From contig JBPCOJ010000057.1 in assembly GCA_051000345.1 (NCBI GenBank), forward strand, positions 1 through 44,359: 44,359 nucleotides of DNA. The letters are read 5' to 3'. This document shows, in pieces, positions 24,746 through 31,402 of this stretch; the first letter of the stretch is position 1, and each line of letters begins with the position of its first letter. Both the position numbers and the translations under genes were made by a program. Below the pieces are notes generated by a model. The model saw nothing but the letters and a program-made list of their open reading frames with translations, ran no database searches and was not told the origin of the DNA. Source of the stretch: JBHENC01 sp051000345 (GTDB lineage Bacteria > Acidobacteriota > Blastocatellia > Pyrinomonadales > Pyrinomonadaceae).

Positions 24746-25813
24746 TTACGCGCCGCGTTTGCTTGCGAGTTTCTCTTCGATGCGCGGCAAGCTTGTGAGC
24801 ACAGTGTCGCCGACGATCTTCAAACTGCGCGGGGATAGTTTATCGAGCGTATCCTCCGCCGTGTGCCAGTACGGATAATTGCTCAGTTGAATAATGTCGA
24901 GCGATTCGATGCCTGCTTTAAGAAACGGTTCGTGGTCGTCGCCGCCGACGCCTTCGGGTCGGTCAACAAACTGCGCGCCGTAGCCGATGCCGCGCGCAGT
25001 TTGCCAAACCGTATCGACGAGCCAAGGCGTGCTCATCGTGTCACGCCCCAGTTCGAGATTTTTGTAGCCGATCATGTCCAGCAGAATCATCGCGCGCGTT
25101 TGCTTGACTTCGTTTTTGTCGATTAACTGCGCGACGTAATGGCGGCTGCCGTAAGTATTGTCGGGCGCGTTCGGCTTGCCGCACTGCTCCCAATCAAAAC
25201 AAAAAGCTTCCTCGCCGTCGAAGAACACGATGCGGCGCGTGAACTTCGGTTTCTGTTTGTCGGCGGCGAGCACGCGCGCGATTTCAAGCAAGGCGGCGAC
25301 GCTCGAAGCCGGATCGTTTGCGCCGACGAAGCGAAATTGCTTGATGGGTTTCGTGTCGTAGTGACTGGTGAGCAGAACGGTATCGGCAGACTCGCCGGGA
25401 ATTTCCGCGATGATGTTTACCATACGGCGTTCGCCGACGGGAGTGGCGGCGCGAAATTCATCAAGGGAAACATTCAGGCCGTAAGACTTTAACTCGCCTA
25501 CAATGTAATCGCGCGTGCGCGCTAGTTCGGGGGAACCGGCGGCTCCCGGCTTCATCTCGATTTGTTTGCGCGCGTGCCTCATGGCGCGTTCGCCGTCGAA
25601 GCCGCTGTTGTTTGCAGTCGCGGGCATGTCGGTTGACGCGCTTGCGGGCGTGGTGGTTGTCGCGGCGATGGTTTCGGTGCGCGAGATGTTGTTGTTTTGC
25701 TGCGCGGAATTGCCGGGACAGCTAAGAAAGCCGAGCGGCGCGGCAAACAAAAGCGCACATGAAAAGAAACGTGCGTTAGCGGCAGTGAACCGCGTGTGAA
25801 AATATTTAAGCAT
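24746..25813 (-). CDS. M28-family metalloenzyme, glutaminyl-peptide cyclotransferase-like, exported
   Basis: This exported zinc enzyme has 355 residues. Seen: an N-terminal signal with a near-lipobox LGFLSC (Cys32), a low-complexity Thr/Ala/Ser linker, then the catalytic domain with SHYDTK (His151), FVGANDPASSVAALLEIAR (Asp167), FFDGEEAF (Glu201, Glu202), YGSRHYVAQL, GGDDHEPFLKAG and YWHTAEDTLDKLSP (His317). The combination FVGA-x-D, FDGEEAF, YGSRH and DDH-x-PFL is closer to animal-type glutaminyl cyclases than to plain aminopeptidases. It may therefore form N-terminal pyroglutamate on exported proteins; aminopeptidase activity is the alternative. It probably sits in the periplasm or anchored in the membrane. 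Confidence 0.85.
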   Translation of the reverse strand: MLKYFHTRFTAANARFFSCALLFAAPLGFLSCPGNSAQQNNNISRTETIAATTTTPASASTDMPATANNSGFDGERAMRHARKQIEMKPGAAGSPELARTRDYIVGELKSYGLNVSLDEFRAATPVGERRMVNIIAEIPGESADTVLLTSHYDTKPIKQFRFVGANDPASSVAALLEIARVLAADKQKPKFTRRIVFFDGEEAFCFDWEQCGKPNAPDNTYGSRHYVAQLIDKNEVKQTRAMILLDMIGYKNLELGRDTMSTPWLVDTVWQTARGIGYGAQFVDRPEGVGGDDHEPFLKAGIESLDIIQLSNYPYWHTAEDTLDKLSPRSLKIVGDTVLTSLPRIEEKLASKRGA

Positions 25814-25863
25814 GGATGATGTGTATAGACATTGCGGCGCGTGCGATAAAGCGAAAGCGAGCG

Positions 25864-26448
25864 TCAGTTTTCTATAGTTACTTTCACAGAGGAAGCGTCC
25901 GATTCGGTTCGGCGATGTTCTGCGGGACGGCGCGCTTCGCGTTCGCGCGCGCTCAAGCTTTTCCCGAATCCGGCCATCAAGTCCATTAGTTTTTCGCCGA
26001 TGGTGGACGGCAGACTCGTTATCGCGCCGAGCGTTTGAAACAAAGTAACGGCTTCGAGTTCGACGAGCGTGGCGATCTTTTTTTCAAGCGGAAGTTCCTT
26101 GAATTCCTTGCGAAATTCCTTGACGGTTTCCTCTGTGGTTTCCTTGCGCTCGGCGATTGGCACGGGACGCAGAATGAGTTCGCCAGCCCGCTCGACCTTG
26201 ACCTGACAGGCAAGGCGTTCGCCGATTGCCAGACGATCTGCGCTTAAATGTTCGCGCTCCGCCTGCGTGACGGTCGAAAGAAGCGCTGCGCCCGTGACAA
26301 CGACGACGGCACAAGTATCGCACTCGCCGCGCCCTTCGCATTCGGCTGGCAAGCGCACGCCTAATCGCTTCGCCGCGTCCCACAAATAACTACCTTCGGC
26401 GATGACGCCGCTTCGATTGTCCGGTTCAAATTTAATATCGACGCTCAT
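25864..26448 (-). CDS. 2Fe-2S ferredoxin-type protein with helical extension
   Basis: This protein of 194 residues has an N-terminal ferredoxin fold. Seen: the plant-type cluster motif C-x5-C-x2-C in AECEGRGECDTCAVVV and the fourth Cys in LACQVKV about 40 residues later, with RLPAECEGRG at the usual place. Residues after about 95 are a charged helical extension (EETVKEFRKEFKELPLEKK) that is not part of the fold and may bind a partner. GAGGT precedes ATG 26448. The gene follows the Fur-type regulator by about 100 bases. The redox partner is unknown. Confidence 0.87.
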   Translation of the reverse strand: MSVDIKFEPDNRSGVIAEGSYLWDAAKRLGVRLPAECEGRGECDTCAVVVVTGAALLSTVTQAEREHLSADRLAIGERLACQVKVERAGELILRPVPIAERKETTEETVKEFRKEFKELPLEKKIATLVELEAVTLFQTLGAITSLPSTIGEKLMDLMAGFGKSLSAREREARRPAEHRRTESDASSVKVTIEN

Positions 26449-26547
26449 ATGTACCTCGCCTGCAAATGAAGAAAGCTTTAATGAAAAATGGCCGCAACGA
26501 TTGAATAAGATTGCGAATAAAGCGGCTTCGTTGTTTTAGCCAAAAAG

Positions 26548-27051
26548 TTACTTGTGAATGTGTTTAGTAACGAGCCGGATTTGCGAAGGCGCGTGTGTCT
26601 CCGATCTCTTTTGTATCTGCGCATGATTGCGGCATTCCGCGCACAAGCCTTCGATGCGCAGAGAGTATTGCGCGGGCAGAAATTTGTGTTTGGCGGCGAT
26701 GTGTTCCTGTATTGCTTCGAGTTCGGCGGAAAAAAATTCGATATTCGTGCCGCACTCCGTGCAAACCATGTGGTCGTGCCGCTGGTGCTTATAGCCGTGC
26801 TCGTAGCGCGTGCGCCCGTCGCCGAGTCGCACTTCGCGCGCGAGTCCCGCTTCGGTGAAAAGCTTAAGCGTGCGATAAACGGTTGTCTGCCCGATAGACG
26901 TGTCTTCGTTTTGCACGAGGCGGTACAAGTCTTCGCTCGACATGTGCTTTTCGGTGCGCAGAAAAACGTCCAGGATCAAATCGCGCTGCGCGGTGCGTTT
27001 GAGGCCTGCGCGTTGCAAGTGTTCGTGAAATACTTCGTGCTCTTCAGTCAT
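26548..27051 (-). CDS. Fur-family metal-responsive transcriptional regulator
   Basis: This DNA-binding repressor has 167 residues. Seen: winged-helix segment LKRTAQRDLILDVFL, recognition helix IGQTTVYRTLKLFTEAG, the metal site HQRHDHMVCTECG and the second CxxC in GLCAECR, giving a structural Zn site. The layout fits Fur or a close relative such as PerR or Zur; the HDHMVC form fits Fur/PerR. ATG 27051 is preferred over a TTG 18 codons upstream, which would add a non-family tail; AGGGA is seen 11 bases before it. It is divergent from the tRNA-Leu gene and upstream of the ferredoxin gene, which suggests iron or redox regulation. Confidence 0.9.
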   Translation of the reverse strand: MTEEHEVFHEHLQRAGLKRTAQRDLILDVFLRTEKHMSSEDLYRLVQNEDTSIGQTTVYRTLKLFTEAGLAREVRLGDGRTRYEHGYKHQRHDHMVCTECGTNIEFFSAELEAIQEHIAAKHKFLPAQYSLRIEGLCAECRNHAQIQKRSETHAPSQIRLVTKHIHK

Positions 27052-27144
27052 TGATACTCGTGTCCCTGTTGTTCTTAAACTCTGCTGCTGACGCGCCTCC
27101 GGCAAAGTGATTTCATCTTAACACTCGGGCGGGCTGTGAAGAAG

Positions 27145-27174
27145 TTGAACGGCGGGCGAGCGGCGTGTTATCTT
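27145..27174 (+). promoter_or_regulatory. Predicted promoter of tRNA-Leu
   Basis: TTGAAC (27145-27150) and TATCTT (27169-27174) are separated by 18 bases, placing the start of transcription a few bases before the tRNA 5' end at 27184. Confidence 0.55.
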
Positions 27175-27183
27175 TTCCGACAT

Positions 27184-27506
27184 GCCGGGGTGGTGAAATT
27201 GGTATACACGACGGACTTGAGTAATTTGAGCACATGAAGAGAAATCTTCAAGGTGAATGGAGTCAAAGTCGGTGAACGCTTAACAGGTCAAGCTGATGCC
27301 AACGCCGAGCTAAGGCCAAACAAAAGAAATACTATTTGGCAAAGTGTAGAGACGAGACGGCTCCCTCCTAGACATCAATTTACCGATGCACGGAGAAGGC
27401 ATCGCCCAGACTACAAACTGCTTTTTTATCGCAGGTGGCGAAAGCCATAGTAGTAAGAAAATCCGTTGGCCGCGAGGCCGTGCGGGTCCGAGTCCCGCCC
27501 TCGGCA
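27184..27506 (+). tRNA. tRNA-Leu(UAA), interrupted by a group I intron
   Basis: The exons 27184-27218 and 27458-27506 join to an 84-nt class II tRNA. Seen: acceptor stem GCCGGGG/CCTCGGC (one G-T pair) with discriminator A73, D stem GTG/CAC, anticodon stem ACGGA/TCCGT with loop CTTAAAA giving anticodon UAA, long variable arm TGGCC-GCGA-GGCC, and T stem GCGGG/CCCGC with loop TCCGAGT (C at position 55 instead of the usual T). CCA is not encoded. The gene is broken after U34 by 239 nt. It has its own promoter and an intrinsic terminator. It reads UUA and, by wobble, UUG codons. Confidence 0.95.
27219..27457 (+). ncRNA. Group I self-splicing intron (IC3-like) in tRNA-Leu(UAA)
   Basis: This 239-nt ORF-less intron lies between U34 and A35, the site used in cyanobacterial and plastid tRNA-Leu(UAA). 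Elements seen: P1, exon CTT with GAG 27228-27230 (the conserved U-G at the splice site); P2, GAAGA-GAAA-TCTTC (27236-27249); P3, GGAGTC 27259-27264 with GGCTCC 27359-27364; P4, TCGGTG 27269-27274 with CGCCGA 27303-27308; P5, GCTT/AAGC; P6, GCCAAA/TTTGGC; P7, GACGA 27351-27355 with TCGCC 27402-27406 (one A-C mismatch); P8, CATC/GATG; P9, ACTAC 27410-27414 with GTAGT 27450-27454, enclosing two hairpins, one with a GAAA loop. The intron ends in G27457. CAACGCCGAGC and GTGTAGAGAC match the Azoarcus IC3 core, recalled from memory. Confidence 0.93.
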
Positions 27507-27519
27507 TATCAGATAAAAA

Positions 27520-27557
27520 CGGGCATTCTGTGACGTTACGCAGAGTGCTCGTTTTTT
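27520..27557 (+). terminator. Intrinsic terminator after tRNA-Leu
   Basis: CGGGCATTCTGTG pairs with TGCAGAGTGCTCG-type sequence ending at 27551 through several G-U pairs, followed by TTTTTT (27552-27557). Confidence 0.8.
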
Positions 27558-27664
27558 ATTGTTATTTTTAGGTTTTGATGATTTCGTGCCGCGTATACTT
27601 TGTGGATTATCAGCAATAGTAGCGGACGGAATGTGGCCGCCATTCGGCCTTGAGGCTATTGCGA

Positions 27665-29890
27665 TTAAATTAAAGCCATTTGATGAGCCACCTCGCTCGG
27701 TTTGTTTGCGTCCGCTCCGCGCAACGTGCCATGCTCACGCAACTGCTGCCATGTGTCGATGCTCTTTTGATAAAACAACCGCGCTTCGCGCAAGTCTTCT
27801 TCTCGCTTGCCCGTCGAAGTCTCTGCGCTTGCAGCACGCTTCGCGTAATGCTCTGCGACTTTGAAATACACGTCCGCTAGATCGCCTTGCGCGCGCGCGT
27901 TTTGCGTATCGGTGTGCGCTAACGTTTCTTGAAGCGATGTCGCTCTTTGCAGATAACGCGAGGCTTCATCCATTTTGTTTATCGTGGTCAAGAGGCTGCC
28001 CTCGCTAGCGTAAATTTTAGCGAGGTCGAAGCGCGTTTCTGTTCTTGACGGATCGGAGGCGAGCAACGTTTCGCTGATTTCCGTTGCCTTGCGATAATTG
28101 TCCAGAGCCTTGCGCGTCTCGCCGAGTTGCGCGAGCGTTTGGCCGACGGCGAGATGCGTGCGCGAAAGATAGTTGCCGAATCCTTTATCGGATGGGTCAG
28201 CCGCCATCAGAGATTCAATAATATCCAGAGATTGCCGGTAATGACGAAGCGCCTCTTTCGTTTCACCCATCTTCGCTAATGTCTCGCCGAGTCGCCAATG
28301 AGTCGCCCAGAGTACGATTCGATATTGTCTGTTTGTTTGATCGGTTGCAATCAGAGATTCGCAGAGAGCCAACGCCTGATTGTCTTTATCGAGCGCCGCC
28401 GCGTAGTCGCCTTGATCCATCAAATCCTTGCCGATAAATAAATATGCGGTGACTCGTTCGCGGCGATTAACGGTGTTTGACGAATCAACTGCCGCAAGTT
28501 GCTCGGCCAGCGCAAAGGCGTGGCGATGTTTCTCCAGCGCGCCCGCGACATCGCCGGAGGTCGCCAGCATCTGCCCGAAATCGTTGTCGAGATCACGAAG
28601 CTGCGCGCGATAGGAAAGGTTAAACGGTTCTTTGGCGGCCAAGGCTTCGCTGATCCCAACAGCCTTGCGGTAGTAATCGAGCGCGCCTGCCGTGTCTCCT
28701 TTATCCTTCATTATTCCGGCGACGTGGCCGTAGCTGTCCGCTAACTGCTCGCGGTATTTCTTGTTCGCCGGTTCGGATTTCACTAACGCTTCGTTGATTG
28801 CGACAGCCTTCCGATGACTCTCCAGCGACTTCTCCACGTTGAAACTCAACACGCCGATCTTATTGTAAGCGACAGCCAACTCGCTTTGTAGCACTCTGTC
28901 AGTGTCGGCCTCCTGCGCGAGGCTATCCAGATACTCCAAAGCCCGCTTGGTGAGCAGTTGTCGCGTTGCCAGAGAACCCGGCAAGTCGATAATCGAATCG
29001 TGAATCTCGAACATAAATGAATTAGCCATGCGTCGCACGTCATTGAATCGTCGCTCAGCACGCGCTCGCTCTTGAAGCGCCACATGCGCTTCCCACGTCG
29101 TTGCAATGATGCCGCCAATCAAAGCCAGAGCGACAATTGCCGCGGCCGCGACGCCAATCTTGTTTCGCCGTATGAACTTCTCCGCGCGGTATTGAAGCGT
29201 GTTTTTGCGCGCAATGACCGGCAAGCCTTCGAGGTGGCGGCGTATGTCTTCGCTGAACTGCCCGACTGACACATACCGACGTTCAGGCTCTTTGCGCAAA
29301 GCCATCAGCACGATGTTGTCTAAGTCTCCGCGAAGGCTGCGCCGCAGTCGTTCCGGTGTGTTGTCGCTTTTCGCGCCGACGGATTCGGGCATGAGCGTGA
29401 TTGGCGGCGCGGATTCTTCAAGCACTGGATTTTCAAGGCGGCGAACGACGGCGCTCGGGCGTTCCGGTTGCCGGGTACAAATAATCTGCGCCACTTCATC
29501 GGGACGCCGGTTCTTCAAACGATATGGACGATGCCCCGTCAGCAATTCGTAGAGCAGCACGCCTAAAGAGTAAACGTCCGTCGCGGTCGTGACAGGCTCG
29601 CCTTTGATTTGTTCGGGGCTGGCGTATTCGGGCGTCATCGCCTGCGCGCCCATCACTGTTTCGTTTGCCGCGTGCGCCGGATCGAGCAGCTTGGCGATGC
29701 CGAAATCAAGCAGCTTCGGCTCGCCTTCGCTCGTGACAAGAACGTTCGGCGGCTTGATGTCGCGGTGAATCAACCAGATGACTGTGCGCGTAGGCCACCG
29801 CCGCGCAAACTTTGCGAAACAGTTCGAGGCGCGCGTTAATCGAGAGATTGGATTCCTCGGCGTATTGAAGAATGGATTGACCGTCAACAT
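27665..29890 (-). CDS. Ser/Thr kinase-TPR protein, C-terminal fragment (frameshifted gene)
   Basis: This is the second part of a kinase gene whose first part is at 29706-30389. Homology begins near 29770 with IHRDIKPPNVLV (catalytic loop), then DFGIAKLL, TPEYASPEQIKGE and YSLGVLLYELLTG. A membrane segment IGVAAAAIVALALIGGIIA follows, and then a long C-terminal region of helical tetratricopeptide repeats (several copies of the pattern A-L-x-x-Y-R-x-A, for example DTAGALDYYRKAVGISEALA and ETKEALRHYRQSLDIIESLM). The residues read upstream of 29770 in this frame are not protein-like and the start is not real. Such kinases sense or signal at the inner membrane, with TPRs as partner-binding surface. 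The full gene would be about 908 codons. Confidence 0.8.
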   Translation of the reverse strand: MLTVNPFFNTPRNPISRLTRASNCFAKFARRWPTRTVIWLIHRDIKPPNVLVTSEGEPKLLDFGIAKLLDPAHAANETVMGAQAMTPEYASPEQIKGEPVTTATDVYSLGVLLYELLTGHRPYRLKNRRPDEVAQIICTRQPERPSAVVRRLENPVLEESAPPITLMPESVGAKSDNTPERLRRSLRGDLDNIVLMALRKEPERRYVSVGQFSEDIRRHLEGLPVIARKNTLQYRAEKFIRRNKIGVAAAAIVALALIGGIIATTWEAHVALQERARAERRFNDVRRMANSFMFEIHDSIIDLPGSLATRQLLTKRALEYLDSLAQEADTDRVLQSELAVAYNKIGVLSFNVEKSLESHRKAVAINEALVKSEPANKKYREQLADSYGHVAGIMKDKGDTAGALDYYRKAVGISEALAAKEPFNLSYRAQLRDLDNDFGQMLATSGDVAGALEKHRHAFALAEQLAAVDSSNTVNRRERVTAYLFIGKDLMDQGDYAAALDKDNQALALCESLIATDQTNRQYRIVLWATHWRLGETLAKMGETKEALRHYRQSLDIIESLMAADPSDKGFGNYLSRTHLAVGQTLAQLGETRKALDNYRKATEISETLLASDPSRTETRFDLAKIYASEGSLLTTINKMDEASRYLQRATSLQETLAHTDTQNARAQGDLADVYFKVAEHYAKRAASAETSTGKREEDLREARLFYQKSIDTWQQLREHGTLRGADANKPSEVAHQMALI

Positions 29891-30389
29891 ACTCCATCAC
29901 TAAATACGGTGAGCCGTCGGGCGTCGCGCCGCCTTTGAAGATTTTGGCGATGTTCGGATGTTTGAGCTGCGCGAGAATGCGTCGCTCGGAGTGAAAGCGG
30001 CGGATTAAATTTCCGCGCCCGAAAATGCCGCCGCGAACGATCTTGATGGCGACATCGAAATTCAATTCTTCATCGCGCGCGAGATAAACTTCGCCCATGC
30101 CGCCTCGCGCAATCAAGCGAAGAATCGTGTAACCGTCGGGCGGTTGATTGATAAGCGCGCTCGCCTGTGCCTCTTCGTCTTCATCTTCGATCAAGGGTTG
30201 TTGCAGAAAGCCTTTTTCCTGCGCGTCGTCGTTGGCTTCGAGCAGCGCGGAGACTTCATCGAACACGCCTTCCGTTAAAAGCGAATCGTGTTCGGCGCGG
30301 CGCGCGGCAAAAAACTTCGCGCGCAACGACGGTTCAATGTCGCTCGCCTCCGCAAACAATTCGTCAACTAAATCTTCACGGTCTCGCAC
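29706..30389 (-). CDS. Ser/Thr kinase-TPR protein, N-terminal fragment (frameshifted gene)
   Basis: This fragment holds an acidic N-terminal region, then the kinase N-lobe with ARGGMGEVYLARDEEL, VAIKIVRGG, HPNIAKIFKGG and LVMEYVDGQSI, up to VCAAVAYAHSHLV. There it leaves the family pattern (DSPRHQ...) because of one extra base: the minus strand reads CTGGTTGATTCACCG, while CTGGTGATTCACCG would give L-V-I-H-R. Joining the two frames at 29771-29775 restores an intact Hanks kinase. The GTG start lies 10 bases after the sigma-factor stop with AAAGG before it, so the two form an operon. Either a sequencing error or a true disabling mutation is possible. Confidence 0.85.
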   Translation of the reverse strand: MRDREDLVDELFAEASDIEPSLRAKFFAARRAEHDSLLTEGVFDEVSALLEANDDAQEKGFLQQPLIEDEDEEAQASALINQPPDGYTILRLIARGGMGEVYLARDEELNFDVAIKIVRGGIFGRGNLIRRFHSERRILAQLKHPNIAKIFKGGATPDGSPYLVMEYVDGQSILQYAEESNLSINARLELFRKVCAAVAYAHSHLVDSPRHQAAERSCHERRRAEAA

Positions 30390-30399
30390 GTTGTCGCCT

Positions 30400-31011
30400 T
30401 TACTCTTGGTGGTTGCCGAGCGCTTGAAAAAGCCACGCCCGCGCCGTTTTCAAATCCTTCTCGATGGTCGCGGGCTTTACCTCATCGCCTTCCGCGCTAA
30501 TGACTTCCGCAATCTCCGCGACGCTCAATCCGCCGAAGTAAAAAAGCTCAACGGCCTTCGCCTTGCGCCGCGATTTTTCGGATTGCGAGGCCAATTTTTC
30601 CAGCGCGTCGTTTAGCTCGATCAAATTCACGCCCGAATTCGTGACGACACGCTCGGCGCGGCTCAACGGCAGCTTAATGGCTGCATTATCACCATCGCCG
30701 CCGCGCTTTTGCGCCGCATGTCCGCGCGCGTGATCGACAAGGACATTCCGCATCACGTTCGCCACGACGCCGATAAACTGCGCGCGGTTCTTCCATTCGA
30801 TGTGCTGTAAACCGTGTAGTTGTAAATAGGCTTCGTGGACGAGCGCCGTCGCCTGCAAAGTGTGGTCGGAGCGTTCGCGGCGCAGATAACTGTGGGCGAG
30901 ACGGCGTAAATCCTCATAGACCAATTCGGTTAGTTCTTCAAGCGCGTGAGAATCGCCCGCCTGCCACTTCAGCAGCCACTGCGTCACATTTTGCGAGGGT
31001 AAATCACTCAT
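30400..31011 (-). CDS. ECF-type RNA polymerase sigma factor (TIGR02999-like)
   Basis: This sigma factor has 203 residues. Seen: region 2 with LVYEDLRRLAHSYLRRERSD, TALVHEAYLQL, FIGVVANVMRNVLVDHARG, and region 4 with KAKAVELFYFGGLSVAEIAEVI followed by VKPATIEKDLKTARAWLFQAL, the helix-turn-helix that reads the -35 element. The VDHAR and YFGG-L-S-x-x-E-x-A patterns match the subgroup found next to Ser/Thr kinases in Acidobacteria and Planctomycetes. No anti-sigma factor is adjacent; the kinase directly downstream (10-base gap) is the likely regulator. ATG 31011 lacks a clear Shine-Dalgarno. Confidence 0.92.
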   Translation of the reverse strand: MSDLPSQNVTQWLLKWQAGDSHALEELTELVYEDLRRLAHSYLRRERSDHTLQATALVHEAYLQLHGLQHIEWKNRAQFIGVVANVMRNVLVDHARGHAAQKRGGDGDNAAIKLPLSRAERVVTNSGVNLIELNDALEKLASQSEKSRRKAKAVELFYFGGLSVAEIAEVISAEGDEVKPATIEKDLKTARAWLFQALGNHQE

Positions 31012-31055
31012 TGGCGAAAAAGGCGAAATGAAAAAACGCGTTTCAGAAAAGCCGG

Positions 31056-31083
31056 ATTATAGGGTGTATGAGGCACGCCGAAA
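31056..31083 (-). promoter_or_regulatory. Predicted promoter of the sigma factor-kinase operon
   Basis: On the minus strand TATAAT (31061-31056) lies about 45 bases before the start codon, with TTTCGG (31083-31078) 16 bases upstream as a weak -35. An A/T-rich AAGTT/AACTT element follows at about 31099-31113. Confidence 0.45.
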
Positions 31084-31196
31084 GAGCGCACCAAAAAAAG
31101 TTAAAAAAACTTTTCCGGTTTCGGGTCGGAAAATACGCCTTAACATTTGTAGAGGAAATTTTGTCGGAAGAGCTGCAATCTCAACCGGCAAACCAA

Positions 31197-31274
31197 GAGA
31201 CGGGCGGACAAGCTTAGTCCGTGTGCTCATCAGCACAAAATGGTGCGGCTCAACTAAGGTCGCCCGCCCGTCTC
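31197..31274. repeat. 78-nt imperfect palindrome in divergent intergenic region
   Basis: Outer stem GAGACGGGCGG / CCGCCCGTCTC (11 bp, perfect), then CTTAGT/ACTAAG, CCG/CGG and an inner hairpin TGTGCT-CATC-AGCACA. No T-tract follows on either strand, so a simple terminator is unlikely. It lies in the 391-base gap 31012-31402 between the sigma factor (-) and the giant secreted protein (+), where nothing else but promoters is seen. Confidence 0.75.
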
Positions 31275-31402
31275 GGATTATAAACCGATATTCACGCTCG
31301 CGTACAGCATTATGGAAGCCATCGCCCCTTCGATGGTCAAAACACCGGACGCACGCGGCAAACGATTAAACATCGCGCAACACACTTCGACAGGAGAAGA
31401 AC

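Noticed and set aside
31220..31240. CTGATGAG on the minus strand, as in hammerhead ribozymes
   Set aside because: It is only the loop of the inner hairpin; the GAAA core and cleavage-site strand are missing.
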